A stretch of 64,000 nucleotides of DNA from Bradyrhizobium ottawaense. GTDB lineage: Bacteria; Pseudomonadota; Alphaproteobacteria; Rhizobiales; Xanthobacteraceae. The stretch covers positions 5,839,001 to 5,903,000 of the forward strand of contig NZ_LT629693.1 in NCBI RefSeq assembly GCF_900099825.1, given 5' to 3'. Of this stretch, positions 48,982 to 57,955 are shown in pieces. The notes under the pieces were generated by a model, which searched no databases, was not told where the DNA came from, and saw only the letters and a list, made by a program, of their open reading frames with translations. Numbering within the stretch: position 1 is the stretch's first letter; every line of letters begins with the position of its first letter. The translations under genes were made by a program, and so were the position numbers.

Positions 48982-50490
48982 GTGAACCGCAGACACTTCC
49001 TCGCAGCCTCCACCTTGCCGCTCCTCTCCTTGGCGGTGCCAGGAGTGGTGGCCTCCGCCCCCGCGCAGCCGGCACCGTTTGACAGATCCGTTGTGCGGCA
49101 AATGGCGCGTGACCTGGCCGGCAAATCGTTTAAGGCCCCAGATAATAAACTGCCGGATAATCTGAAGGACCTGGACTACGATCGTTACCGGGCGATACGG
49201 TTTTTGCCGGAACGCGCGCTCTGGCGTGGCGAAAAGCTACCTTTCGAGGCGCAATTCTTTCATCGCGGATTTTTCTATAACAATCGAGTCGACATCTATG
49301 AGGTGAAGAACGGCCAAGCCACGAAAATCGCCTATCAACCCGACCTTTTTTCATTCGGGGACTTGGCGCCTCCAGGGGCAGGTGTCGACCTCGGCTTTGC
49401 GGGCTTTCGGCTCCATGCACCGGTCAACAAACCCGACTATTATGACGAGGTTTGCGTCTTTCTTGGCGCGAGCTACTTCCGGGCTGTCGCCAAGGGCCAA
49501 TTGTATGGTCTTTCGGCGCGCGGGCTTGCGATCAACACCGGCGAAGCCAAGGGCGAAGAATTCCCGTCGTTCAAGGCATTCTGGATCGAAAAGCCGGCAG
49601 CCAACGCCAACTCCATTGTCGTGCACGCCTTGCTCGACAGCGAAAGCGCGGCGGCGGCCTATCGCTTCACCATTCGGCCCGGCGATACGACCGTCTTCGA
49701 CGTGGAAATGGCGATCTATCCCAGAATAGATCTGGAGCGCGCCGGCCTCATGCCGATGACCAGCATGTTCTTTTTCGGACCGAACGACCGCAAGGATGTC
49801 GACGACTTCCGGCCGTCGGTACATGATTCCGACGGGCTGGCCGTGTTCAACGGCCGCGGCGAGGAGCTCTGGCGGCCCCTTCACAATCCAAGAGATCTTC
49901 AGATCAGTTCATTCGCTGATCTCAACCCACGCGGTTTTGGATTAATGCAGCGTCAGAAGGATTTTTTCGCCTATCAGGACCTCGAATCCAGTTTCGAACG
50001 CCGGCCAAGTTTGTGGGCGGAGCCAATCGGAGACTGGGGTGAGGGTGCGGTCAAGCTAATCGAAATTCCGACCAAGGAAGAAGTACACGACAACATTGCG
50101 AGCTTCTGGCAGCCCAAGTCAGCGCTGCAGGCAAAGGGCGAGCACACCTATACCTACCGGCTGCACTGGGGGCCGGACACTCCAAAACCGACCGCGCTCG
50201 CGCGATTTTCCCGAACCGGCATCGGCGCGAGAGGCGATAACGCGACGCTGTTCGTGCTGGACCTGATCGGCGACAGGTTGAAATCCGTCGACCCAAAGAC
50301 TCTGCGGGGCGTTGTGACCGCAGAGAAGGCCAAGATCCAGAATATCGTCACCCAGCCGAATCCAGCCTCCGGGGGCTGGCGCCTGAGTTTCGAGCTCTTG
50401 AAAGAGAAGAATCCCGTCGAGATACGCGCATCGCTCATGCAGGAGAACGAGCCGATATCGGAGGTTTGGGTATATCGATGGACACCCTAG
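48982..50490 (+). CDS. opgG: Periplasmic glucan biosynthesis protein OpgG/OpgD (MdoG family)
   Basis: 502 aa from a GTG start. N-terminus MNRRHFLAASTLPLLSLAVP is a twin-arginine-type signal. The MdoG fold follows: NLKDLDYDRYRAIRFLPERA, LPFEAQFFHRGFFYNNRVDI, GFAGFRLHAPVNKPDYYDEV, FLGASYFRAVAKGQLYGLSA, RGLAIN, FERRPSLWAEPIGDWGEGAV. It acts on osmoregulated periplasmic glucan backbones made by OpgH. The Tat-type signal is closer to OpgD than to Sec-exported OpgG, so the symbol is a family label. It overlaps opgH by 13 nt. Confidence 0.9.
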   Translation: MNRRHFLAASTLPLLSLAVPGVVASAPAQPAPFDRSVVRQMARDLAGKSFKAPDNKLPDNLKDLDYDRYRAIRFLPERALWRGEKLPFEAQFFHRGFFYNNRVDIYEVKNGQATKIAYQPDLFSFGDLAPPGAGVDLGFAGFRLHAPVNKPDYYDEVCVFLGASYFRAVAKGQLYGLSARGLAINTGEAKGEEFPSFKAFWIEKPAANANSIVVHALLDSESAAAAYRFTIRPGDTTVFDVEMAIYPRIDLERAGLMPMTSMFFFGPNDRKDVDDFRPSVHDSDGLAVFNGRGEELWRPLHNPRDLQISSFADLNPRGFGLMQRQKDFFAYQDLESSFERRPSLWAEPIGDWGEGAVKLIEIPTKEEVHDNIASFWQPKSALQAKGEHTYTYRLHWGPDTPKPTALARFSRTGIGARGDNATLFVLDLIGDRLKSVDPKTLRGVVTAEKAKIQNIVTQPNPASGGWRLSFELLKEKNPVEIRASLMQENEPISEVWVYRWTP

Positions 50491-52613
50491 GGAAAGCCCA
50501 CGGATCGGTTCAGCACAGCGATCCTCCACTGAACCAATGCCTTCCTCGTGAAGCGCCCATGGAAATGGCGGTGCAGCCATTGCCGACGTCCCGGCCGCAA
50601 GCTCAGGTTTCAGAGTTTGCGCGGGCATGGCCGCGACGTACATACCTCCTTGCGGGCACCTTCTTTCTGACCCTGGCGGGCAGCTACGAGATGTACGAAG
50701 TACTCCAGGTGGGCGGCGTGACGATCCTGGAGGCGATCATCCTCGCTTTGTTCGTCCCATTGTTCGCATGGATTGCGTTTTCCTTCATGTCGGCCATTGC
50801 CGGTTTCTGCGTGCTGCTGTCGCGACGGAAGGACGAACTCGGCATCGATTCCAGTTCGCCCCTACCGGCGATCGAAAGCCAGACCGCGATTTTGTTGCCC
50901 ACCTACAACGAGGACCCCTATAGCGTTCTGGCCCGGCTGCGGGCTGTCTATGAATCGGTCGAGGAAACCGGATGCGTCTCCAAGTTCGACTGGTTTGTTC
51001 TGAGCGACACGACCGATCCCGCCATCTGGATCGCTGAAGAAAAGTGTTTTCTTCGACTCCGAGACGAAGCTGGGCCAACGGCGAGAATTTTCTACCGTCA
51101 CCGTCCGGAAAACACCGCGCGCAAATCCGGCAATATCGAGGATTGGGTCAAGCGGTTTGGTTCCAGCTATGAATACATGCTTATCCTCGATGCAGACAGC
51201 CTGATGACCGGCGACACCATCGTGCGGCTTGCCGCTGCGATGGAGCAACATCGAAACGTAGCGCTGATCCAAACGCTGCCAATCGTGGTCAACGCCAAAA
51301 CATTATTCGCTCGGTGGCAGCAATTTGCTGGGCGGTTATATGGTCCGCTGATTGCCGCCGGCATTGCATGGTGGCATGGATCCGAAGGCAATTACTGGGG
51401 GCACAACGCCATCATCCGGGTCCGCGCTTTTGCCCGGGACGCCGCCCTTCCCGAACTGAGGGGCCGCAAGCCGTTCGGCGGGCACATCCTCAGCCATGAT
51501 TTCATCGAGGCTGCGTTCATGCGACGTGGCGGTTGGGCCATCCACATGACGGCAACGCTCGGCGGCAGTTACGAAGAAAGCCCGCCATCGCTGCTGGATT
51601 TCGCCGCGCGCGACAGGCGATGGTGTCAAGGCAATCTGCAGCATCTGGCAGTGCTTCCGGCGCGCGGCCTTCATTGGGTCTCGCGGCTCCATCTCCTGAC
51701 CGGAATTGGATCCTACCTGACGGCGCCGCTCTGGTTCATTTTTCTGGTCGTCGGAATCCTGGTATCGTTGCAAGCGCAGTTTGTCAGGCCCGAGTATTTT
51801 CCAAAAGGGTTTTCGCTATTTCCGACATGGCCCGCACAGGATCCAATCCTGGCGGCGTGGGTGTTCGTTGCCACGATGGGCATGCTAATCCTTCCCAAGA
51901 TGCTCGCCTACATCGTCATGCTCACCCATAAAGACGAACGAAAAAGGTTCGGTGGCAGCTTTCGTGCCTTTGCCGGCATCCTTGCCGAGACGTTTCTTTC
52001 AGGCCTGACGGCACCGGTGATGATGATCTTTCAATCGTCCGCGGTCGTAGGAATTCTGCTAGGACACGATGCGGGGTGGCAGGTTCAGCGCCGTGACGAC
52101 GGCGCGGTGTCATATGAGGACACGCTTCGGAAATACTCGGTTCCGACGCTTTTTGGGATTGCCATGGCCATCAGCGCCTACGCGGTATCATTGGCGCTGC
52201 TGCTATGGATGATGCCGGTTATTCTCGGCCTCCTGCTCGCCATTCCGCTTGCCTTGCTGTCTTCCTCAGTAAGCGCAAGGTCGACTTTGTTCAAGACACC
52301 GGAGGAGACCTCACCACCGCAGGTCTTGCTGAGGGCTAACGAGCTAGCCAACACCTTGCACCGGACGGTTTGCTGCCCGCTTCTCGAACTCCACCGCGAT
52401 GCCGACCTGCGCGCGGCGCATCTCAATAATCTATCCGGTCCAAAACCGCGAAATCGTGGCGAGGTCGATCCTCACCTCGCGATTGCGCGCGCCAAAATCG
52501 AAGACGCTGAAACCTTCGACGAAGCGGCCGCATTCCTCACCCCGCGCGAGAAATTTGCCGTCCTTAATTCGCCGACCGTCCTTCGCGCGCTGTTGGCCTT
52601 GCCGCGCTCCTAA
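50478..52613 (+). CDS. opgH: Glucans biosynthesis glucosyltransferase H (OpgH/MdoH)
   Basis: 711 aa from the ATG at 50478 inside the end of opgG; GGAGG lies 14 nt upstream. Two N-terminal membrane helices, a GT2 cytoplasmic domain (ILLPTYNEDPYSVLARLRAV, LSDTTDP, MLILDADSLMTGDTIVRLAA, then the acceptor site RDRRWCQGNLQHL) and about five or six C-terminal helices. Uses UDP-glucose to make linear beta-1,2-glucan backbones and export them. With OpgG it gives osmotic adaptation of the envelope, and in rhizobia such glucans matter for host contact. Confidence 0.93.
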   Translation: MDTLGKAHGSVQHSDPPLNQCLPREAPMEMAVQPLPTSRPQAQVSEFARAWPRRTYLLAGTFFLTLAGSYEMYEVLQVGGVTILEAIILALFVPLFAWIAFSFMSAIAGFCVLLSRRKDELGIDSSSPLPAIESQTAILLPTYNEDPYSVLARLRAVYESVEETGCVSKFDWFVLSDTTDPAIWIAEEKCFLRLRDEAGPTARIFYRHRPENTARKSGNIEDWVKRFGSSYEYMLILDADSLMTGDTIVRLAAAMEQHRNVALIQTLPIVVNAKTLFARWQQFAGRLYGPLIAAGIAWWHGSEGNYWGHNAIIRVRAFARDAALPELRGRKPFGGHILSHDFIEAAFMRRGGWAIHMTATLGGSYEESPPSLLDFAARDRRWCQGNLQHLAVLPARGLHWVSRLHLLTGIGSYLTAPLWFIFLVVGILVSLQAQFVRPEYFPKGFSLFPTWPAQDPILAAWVFVATMGMLILPKMLAYIVMLTHKDERKRFGGSFRAFAGILAETFLSGLTAPVMMIFQSSAVVGILLGHDAGWQVQRRDDGAVSYEDTLRKYSVPTLFGIAMAISAYAVSLALLLWMMPVILGLLLAIPLALLSSSVSARSTLFKTPEETSPPQVLLRANELANTLHRTVCCPLLELHRDADLRAAHLNNLSGPKPRNRGEVDPHLAIARAKIEDAETFDEAAAFLTPREKFAVLNSPTVLRALLALPRS

Positions 52614-52890
52614 ACGGCACGGCTGGCTGAAGTTGTTTGGCGGCGTCCAGTCGGGACTTCGTGGAGGAGTCCACGGGGCTCCCTGCGACCCGCTTGGTGC
52701 ATCAGCTCGAAATTCGATTTCCGTCAGACTTTCGGGTCCATCTCACTTCAAGGCGAAGGAAACGCCTGCCGCCGTCAAGCGGTGCCGTTTGCGCGGCGCT
52801 CAAACACATCGCTGAATTCTAAAGGTAGAACTACGAGCGCCCAGGCGCTAGCCCCGATCGCAGCCTTCATCTTCGTTATGCGCATGTGAG

Positions 52891-52918
52891 AAAGGCTGCA
52901 GATTGCTCCGCAGCCTTT
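52891..52918. terminator. Bidirectional terminator
   Basis: AAAGGCTGC (52891-52899) and GCAGCCTTT (52910-52918). Serves the minus-strand gene ending at 52949 and possibly opgH. The remaining bases 52614-52890 have no gene. Confidence 0.65.
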
Positions 52919-52948
52919 CGTTTGCTCTCGGCTTTTTCGCGCGAAACG

Positions 52949-53293
52949 TTACCAGCGCGGGCCCACGCCAAAACCGACGCCCACGCCGCCGGGTCCCACG
53001 CCGATACCGACGCTCGGACCATTGTCGTAGTAGCCGCCATCATAGTAGCCACGGCGTTCAATGTAGCGCTCACGCGGGAGATAGTTGTAGCTGTCGCCGT
53101 AGTCCTGCTGAATGACGACCCGCCGACCACCGCGCGTACGGTAGCAGCGACCATAGTCATCGCAGACCAATCGCACGTTCTCGACGCCGTTATCCGGCAG
53201 TACTGAGGGGCTGACCGACAGCGGCGCGGCATTGGCGCCGGATGAAAGCAACGCGCCGACACCGATAGCGAGAGAAATAACCACATATTTCAT
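52949..53293 (-). CDS. Small secreted protein with Gly-rich tail
   Basis: 114 aa; AAGGAG lies 8 nt before the ATG. Signal peptide MKYVVISLAIGVGALLSSGA, NA. Mature part ENVRLVCDDYGRCYRTRGGR with a Cys pair, a basic-aromatic stretch, and a tail VGIGVGPGGVGVGFGVGPRW. Typical small exported protein of Bradyrhizobium; function unknown. Confidence 0.75.
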   Translation of the reverse strand: MKYVVISLAIGVGALLSSGANAAPLSVSPSVLPDNGVENVRLVCDDYGRCYRTRGGRRVVIQQDYGDSYNYLPRERYIERRGYYDGGYYDNGPSVGIGVGPGGVGVGFGVGPRW

Positions 53294-53507
53294 GACCTGA
53301 CTCCTTCCGCTGAGAATGCGGTCAACCCGTCGGATTGCCGAATGTTCCCGAAGGAACTCAATCCAATCGGGAACGATAGCCAGCCTGCGAAGCAACGGGA
53401 TAACTTCCACTGCACGACAGTTGCCACGTGTTGTCATTGGAACCATGCGGCCCCTCCGGTCGTTCAAGCAAAACCGCCACCCGAGGAACCTAACGGAGGA
53501 ACCTAAG

Positions 53508-54509
53508 ATGAGAACACGTTTTCTGATAAGCACGGCCGTGGGCCTTGTTTTCGCTACGGCAGCATTCGCCCAATCGCCGAGCTCGACGACGACCGCCCCG
53601 ACCACGTCAGAAACCCAGACACCCACCACCTCGGCGCCGGCGACCCAGAAGGCGCCTGACACGACAACCCAGACGCCGTCCGTTTCCACGACTACGGCTC
53701 CCGGCGCGTCCACCACGTCTCCGCGGGCGCAAACCACCACTCCCACGTCTCCGACCGGGACGTCCCAGCCGACGCAAGCGCAGACGAACACCGCGACACC
53801 CGCCACCGGCCAGCCGCAGCAGCCTCCCGCCAGCAGCCAGGCCCAGCAGGCTCCCGCCAGCGGCAACGCGAACACGGCCGCACAGCAGCCGGCCACCCAG
53901 CCGTCAACGGCGACAAATTCGGCTCAGTCGTCTACTAACGTGAATGCTTCCGTCAACATCAACGACCAGCAGCGCACGCGTGTAGCCGAGTCGATCACAC
54001 GGCTGAACGTGCAGCCCCTCACCAACGTCAACTTCTCGTTGACCGTAGGAACCGCCGTTCCCCGCGACATTCGTCTGCAGACGCTCCCGGCCGACGTCGT
54101 GGAAGTCGTGCCGCAGTACCGCGGGTATAGCTTCTTCGTGGTACGCGACGAAATCGTCATCGTCGAACCGTCCACCTACCAGATCGTGACCGTGCTGCCG
54201 CGCAACGGCGGAGCGACGGCCGCTGCGCCGGCGCCGTCGCATTCAAAGGTCTCGTTCACCGACAAGGACCGCGACGTCGTGCGCAAGCACGTGAAGACGA
54301 GGGCGACCGAGCGCCAAACGACAGGCAGTACAGCAAAGGTCGTCATCCGTCGCGGCGAGCGTCTGCCTGACTCGGTCGAGGTCGAGGAATTTCCGGAAAC
54401 AGTATACCGGGAAGCTCCTTCACTTCGTGAATACCGGTATATCCATCGCGAAAACCGGACTTATCTGGTCGACCCGGGTGAGCGCAGGGTGATCGAAGAA
54501 ATCGACTGA
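53508..54509 (+). CDS. Secreted DUF1236 protein with a Thr/Pro/Ala/Gln-rich linker
   Basis: 333 aa; GGAGG lies 8 nt before the ATG. Signal peptide ends at FATAAFAQ (about 22). Residues 23-140 are low-complexity (many TTT, TPT, QQP, PAS words). Residues 140-230: QRTRVAESITRLNVQPLTNV, NFSLTVGTAVPRDIRLQTLP, YRGYSFFVVRDEIVIVEPST, the DUF1236 pattern. A second related unit follows (DVVRKHVKTR, VIRRGERLPDSVEVEEFPET, YIHRENRTYLVDPGERRVIE). Periplasmic or wall-attached; role unknown. Confidence 0.82.
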   Translation: MRTRFLISTAVGLVFATAAFAQSPSSTTTAPTTSETQTPTTSAPATQKAPDTTTQTPSVSTTTAPGASTTSPRAQTTTPTSPTGTSQPTQAQTNTATPATGQPQQPPASSQAQQAPASGNANTAAQQPATQPSTATNSAQSSTNVNASVNINDQQRTRVAESITRLNVQPLTNVNFSLTVGTAVPRDIRLQTLPADVVEVVPQYRGYSFFVVRDEIVIVEPSTYQIVTVLPRNGGATAAAPAPSHSKVSFTDKDRDVVRKHVKTRATERQTTGSTAKVVIRRGERLPDSVEVEEFPETVYREAPSLREYRYIHRENRTYLVDPGERRVIEEID

Positions 54510-54535
54510 GGCGATTTCACCAACCGGTGCACGAA

Positions 54536-54558
54536 GGCGGCCCGGTGGGCCGCCTTTT
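54536..54558 (+). terminator. Rho-independent terminator after 53508-54509
   Basis: GGCGGCCC-GGT-GGGCCGCC then TTTT, 26 nt after the stop. Confidence 0.85.
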
Positions 54559-54916
54559 CGTTTGTTGCTTCATTCGGCGGAGCCAAGATTCGGGAATTTT
54601 CGGCAATGCCAGAAGGACGTCTATATTGTGCATTGCCCAACGCATTTCTCTGCCGCAAGGAGTTGGCGGCGGGTTGCATCTCCAACGGCAACGACCTAGT
54701 CGGCTTTGCTTCCATCAAACCCAATGAGGACAAGACCCTCCAAAGCGGAGACATGATCGCCCGGGAAACGATACCGGAAGTCGTCAAGGGCGTCGACGAA
54801 GGCAATGTCCGACCAAGTCCCGAACGTCGATGCGTTCAGCGGGTTTCAGAGGGGAGGAACTTTCGTTTCATTTGCGCATTTTCTGGGCGGCCAATCTCGG
54901 CTGCTGGGAGGATCAT
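54559..54916 (+). other. Intergenic with an unclear open frame
   Basis: A plus-strand frame from ATG 54606 is open into the next gene (CALPNAFLCRKELAAGCISN, LQSGDMIARETIPEVVKGVD) but has no ribosome site and no family; not called. Confidence 0.4.
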
Positions 54917-55777
54917 ATGGAACAGGCAATTCGGCAAGCTACGCAGGCAGACCTCGTTGAACCGTCGGTACCGGGAATTTCCTGGGCCGCTGTCCTTGCG
55001 GGCGCGGTGGCATCCCTCGCGTTGACACTGGTGCTCATTTCCTTTGGCGCTGGTATGGGCTTCTCCGTCGTCTCGCCATGGGGCAATTCCGGCGTTTCGG
55101 CATCGACCTTCAAGATCGGAACAGGCCTGTACTTCATCGTCATGGCGATGATTTCGTCTGCCATCGGGGGCTATCTTGCGGGACGCCTCCGCACGAAATG
55201 GCTGGGCGTGCAGACCACCGAGGTGCACTTCCGCGATACGGCGCACGGCTTTTTGGCCTGGGCAGCCGCGTCAGTTCTCGGCGCCGTCCTGCTCGCCTCG
55301 CCCGCAAGTTCGCTGATAGGCGGAACGCTCTCGGGCGCGACCCAAGCCGCGGCTAATTCCGCGCAGTCATCCCCGATGGACGGCTATGTCGATCGGCTGC
55401 TCCGCTCCGACAACCCATCGGCGCAAGGCCAGCAGAATCCGTCTGACGCGCGGGGCGAAATGGTCCGCCTCTTTACGAGCAGCTTCCACAATGGAAACGA
55501 CCTCAATCCCGCCGACCGGACCTACGTCGCCAAGGTCGTGTCTACCCGAACGGGATTAAGCCAGGCCGATGCCGAGAAACGCGTCAACGACGTCGTCACC
55601 CAGGTGAAGGCCGATCTAGATGCTGCACGTAAGGCCGCCATGCAAATCGCAATCTGGCTGACCTTATCGTTGTTCATTGGCGCGTTCTCCGCATCGCTGG
55701 CCGCTACCGAAGGCGGCGGCCTTCGCGATGGCACCTGGGGCAAGAAGGCTTATGGCACCCCCGCAATCAATCGCTAA
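54917..55777 (+). CDS. Multipass membrane protein, paralogue of 42648-43514
   Basis: 286 aa; GGGAGG lies 7 nt before the ATG. Segments: ISWAAVLAGAVASLALTLVL, ISFGAGMGFS; YFIVMAMISSAIGGYLAGRL; HGFLAWAAASVLGAVLLASP; a soluble loop with DRTYVAKVVSTRTGLSQADA, EKRVNDVVTQVK; final helix WLTLSLFIGAFSASLAATEG. Same helix order and loop words as 42648-43514, so an ancient duplicate. Function unknown, but both copies lie among stress genes and each has a membrane micropeptide next to it. Confidence 0.8.
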   Translation: MEQAIRQATQADLVEPSVPGISWAAVLAGAVASLALTLVLISFGAGMGFSVVSPWGNSGVSASTFKIGTGLYFIVMAMISSAIGGYLAGRLRTKWLGVQTTEVHFRDTAHGFLAWAAASVLGAVLLASPASSLIGGTLSGATQAAANSAQSSPMDGYVDRLLRSDNPSAQGQQNPSDARGEMVRLFTSSFHNGNDLNPADRTYVAKVVSTRTGLSQADAEKRVNDVVTQVKADLDAARKAAMQIAIWLTLSLFIGAFSASLAATEGGGLRDGTWGKKAYGTPAINR

Positions 55778-55804
55778 CCCCTCGAAAACGAAAGGAGAGA
55801 CCCC

Positions 55805-55876
55805 ATGCCTATTTTGCTTTGGCTCGTCGGAATTCCGATTCCGCTGATCATTCTCATCATGCTGCTGCAGCACTGA
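55805..55876 (+). CDS. Membrane micropeptide (23 aa)
   Basis: MPILLWLVGIPIPLIILIML, LQH. AAAGGAGAGA lies just before the ATG. Similar short hydrophobic peptides beginning MPI(I/L)LWL.GIPIPLI recur in Bradyrhizobium. Lies 27 nt after the membrane protein, so probably co-transcribed. Confidence 0.75.
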   Translation: MPILLWLVGIPIPLIILIMLLQH

Positions 55877-55883
55877 AACAGGA

Positions 55884-55910
55884 CGACGTGGGCGCCTGCA
55901 GCGCCCACGT
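55884..55910. terminator. Perfect 11-bp inverted repeat
   Basis: GACGTGGGCGC-CTGCA-GCGCCCACGTC directly after the micropeptide; no T run, so either a weak terminator or an mRNA-end stabiliser. Confidence 0.55.
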
Positions 55911-55946
55911 CGCCGAGACGTTTCATTCATCTTCAACGGAGGAAAC

Positions 55947-56447
55947 ATGACCAAATATCTCGCAACCGCTTTGCTGACAACGGCCCTCATCACCGGAGCA
56001 GCTTATGCCCAAAACAAGACTGCGACGACCGACAGCGCCGCCACGATACACCGGGAGGGCGAATGGCGCGCTTCCAAGCTCGTCGGTGTCAACGTCTACA
56101 ACGAGGCCAACGAGAAGATCGGCGACATCAGCGATGTCATTCTCGACAAGTCTGGCAAGGTCGAGAATGTTGTTCTGGGCGTCGGTGGGTTCTTGGGTAT
56201 GGGCGAGCATTACGTCGCCGTCGCCTATGACAAGCTGAAGTGGGTAAACGAGCCGGTTCGTACATCGACCACCACGCCCTCGGCCGACAAGCCCACAGTA
56301 GGTGTTAACAATGCCGGCGCGGCGACGGGAGAAGTCAACCGTTCCAACCGGCCCGTGCGCGCAGCTAACGAAAACTGGTATCCCGACCACGTCGTCTATA
56401 ACGCGACCAAGGACCAGTTGAAGGCGATGCCGCAGTTCAAATACTGA
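55947..56447 (+). CDS. Secreted PRC-barrel protein
   Basis: 166 aa; GGAGG lies 5 nt before the ATG. Signal peptide MTKYLATALLTTALITGAAY, A. PRC-barrel core: WRASKLVGVNVYNEANEKIG, DISDVILDKSGKVENVVLGV, GGFLGMGEHYVAVAYDKLKW. A Thr/Asn-rich linker leads to YPDHVVYNATKDQLKAMPQF. Exported PRC-barrel proteins are frequent in rhizobia; ligand unknown. Confidence 0.88.
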   Translation: MTKYLATALLTTALITGAAYAQNKTATTDSAATIHREGEWRASKLVGVNVYNEANEKIGDISDVILDKSGKVENVVLGVGGFLGMGEHYVAVAYDKLKWVNEPVRTSTTTPSADKPTVGVNNAGAATGEVNRSNRPVRAANENWYPDHVVYNATKDQLKAMPQFKY

Positions 56448-56451
56448 AGCT

Positions 56452-56490
56452 GAGCAGCCGCCTCGGCAACGCGTGTTGAGGCGGCTGCTC
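56452..56490. terminator. Perfect 13-bp inverted repeat after the PRC-barrel gene
   Basis: GAGCAGCCGCCTC and GAGGCGGCTGCTC with a 13-nt loop, 5 nt after the stop. Confidence 0.7.
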
Positions 56491-56507
56491 ATAAACAGGT
56501 TCCCGAC

Positions 56508-57815
56508 ATGGCCTTCGAAATCGAACAACCGGGTGATCTCGATGGCGAAAGCGCTGTTGTCGAACCGACTAAGCCGCGCTTGCTCGGGGTCTTGGGTCCC
56601 GGCCTGATCACGGGTGCTTCTGACGACGACCCCAGCGGGATCGCGACGTACTCGCAAGCGGGTGCGCAGTTCGGGTACGCGCTGACGTGGACAATGCTCT
56701 TTACCTATCCGCTGATGACGGCGGTGCAGATCGTAAGCGCCCGCGTGGGGCGCACTACCGGGCGAGGCATCGCAGGCAACCTGCGGCAGCATTGTCCGCC
56801 TTGGCTACTGACAGCAATCGTCACAATGCTGCTGATTGCCAATGCCATCAATATCGGAGCGGACCTCGGCGCAATGGCCGACGCTTCAAGACTGGTGCTG
56901 GGCGGCCCGCAGATTCTCTATGTCCTGCTGTTCGCGGCTATCTGCATCGCACTTCAGATTTTTCTCCAGTATTCCCACTATGTGTCAGTGCTGAAGTGGC
57001 TGACCCTGTTCCTGTTTGCCTACGTGGCCACCCTGTTCATGGTGAAAGTCTCGTGGACGGAGGCGCTGCACAGTCTGGTCGCCCCCTCCTTACATTGGGA
57101 CAAGGATTACCTGACGACCGTCGTCGCCGTGCTGGGCACCACGATCAGCCCGTACCTGTTCTTTTGGCAAGCGTCCCAGGAAGCCGAAGACGTTCGAACC
57201 GCCCCGGCCCGGCAAATCCTCAAACGGGCGCCTCATCAGGGTGAAGGTGCCCTCAACCGAATTCATCTCGACACCTTGGTCGGAATGGGATTTTCGAATT
57301 TCATCGCACTTGCGATCATGATCACGGCGGCGGCGACGTTGCACGCCAATAACGTGACTGACATCCAGACGTCCGCCGAGGCTGCCCAGGCGCTGCGGCC
57401 CATTGCAGGTTCGCTTGCCGAAACGATATTCGCCCTTGGTGTCATCGGCACCGGCTTGTTGTCCGTTCCCGTCCTAGCCGGATCGGCGGCGTACGCGGTC
57501 GGCGAGGCGCGCAAGTGGCCGACGGGCCTCGCCCGCCAGCCTATGGAAGCCAAGGCTTTCTACGCGGTCATTTGCTTCGCGACGATCGTGGGCATGATCA
57601 TGAACTTCACTCCGATCGATCCGATTCGGGCCTTGTACTGGAGCGCTGTTGTCAACGGCGTGGTCGCCGTTCCGGTCATGGGGCTCATGATGTGGCTGGC
57701 AGCAGCACCGAAGGTCATGGGCGAGTTTGTCATTGTCGGTTGGGTCAAGGCGCTCGGTTGGGGGGCAACCGCGATCATGGCGCTCGCGGTGGGGGCGATG
57801 TTGGCGACTTCGTAA
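56508..57815 (+). CDS. NRAMP-family divalent-metal transporter-like protein
   Basis: 435 aa with about eleven helices. LLGVLGPGLITGASDDDPSG, IATYSQAGAQFGYALTWTML is helix 1, where classical MntH has DPGN; here it is DPSG. IGADLGAMADASRLVLGG and FFWQASQEAEDVR (helix 6 region, no Met of the A-M-P-H motif) also deviate. Such NRAMP-related proteins form a separate group whose metal (Mn, Mg or other) is not fixed by sequence. Inner membrane. The start at 56508 has no strong ribosome site. Confidence 0.85.
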   Translation: MAFEIEQPGDLDGESAVVEPTKPRLLGVLGPGLITGASDDDPSGIATYSQAGAQFGYALTWTMLFTYPLMTAVQIVSARVGRTTGRGIAGNLRQHCPPWLLTAIVTMLLIANAINIGADLGAMADASRLVLGGPQILYVLLFAAICIALQIFLQYSHYVSVLKWLTLFLFAYVATLFMVKVSWTEALHSLVAPSLHWDKDYLTTVVAVLGTTISPYLFFWQASQEAEDVRTAPARQILKRAPHQGEGALNRIHLDTLVGMGFSNFIALAIMITAAATLHANNVTDIQTSAEAAQALRPIAGSLAETIFALGVIGTGLLSVPVLAGSAAYAVGEARKWPTGLARQPMEAKAFYAVICFATIVGMIMNFTPIDPIRALYWSAVVNGVVAVPVMGLMMWLAAAPKVMGEFVIVGWVKALGWGATAIMALAVGAMLATS

Positions 57816-57820
57816 GACCA

Positions 57821-57955
57821 ATGGCCCGGCTGCTTGCTCCAGAAAAATCTCCGCGGGGCCGGCCGCGAAACCTGGAACGAAAACTTGAAACCGAAGTTGG
57901 GAGCGCATTGAAACTCACGTATGAGGGAGACAAACAATGGCGGACAAGGATCTGA
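57821..57955 (+). CDS. Possible small protein overlapping yciE (44 aa)
   Basis: MARLLAPEKSPRGRPRNLER, KLETEVGSALKLTYEGDKQW, RTRI. It slightly resembles the first half of NepR-type anti-sigma proteins (E..IG..LR..Y) but lacks the rest. It starts 5 nt after the transporter stop and runs into the next gene in another frame. Low confidence. Confidence 0.3.
   Translation: MARLLAPEKSPRGRPRNLERKLETEVGSALKLTYEGDKQWRTRI

Noticed and set aside
53316..53896. Minus-strand extension of the Gly-rich secreted protein to a 315-codon frame
   Set aside because: The extension is a Val/Gly/Ala shadow of the Thr/Pro-rich linker of the DUF1236 gene; the true start at 53293 has a ribosome site and signal peptide.
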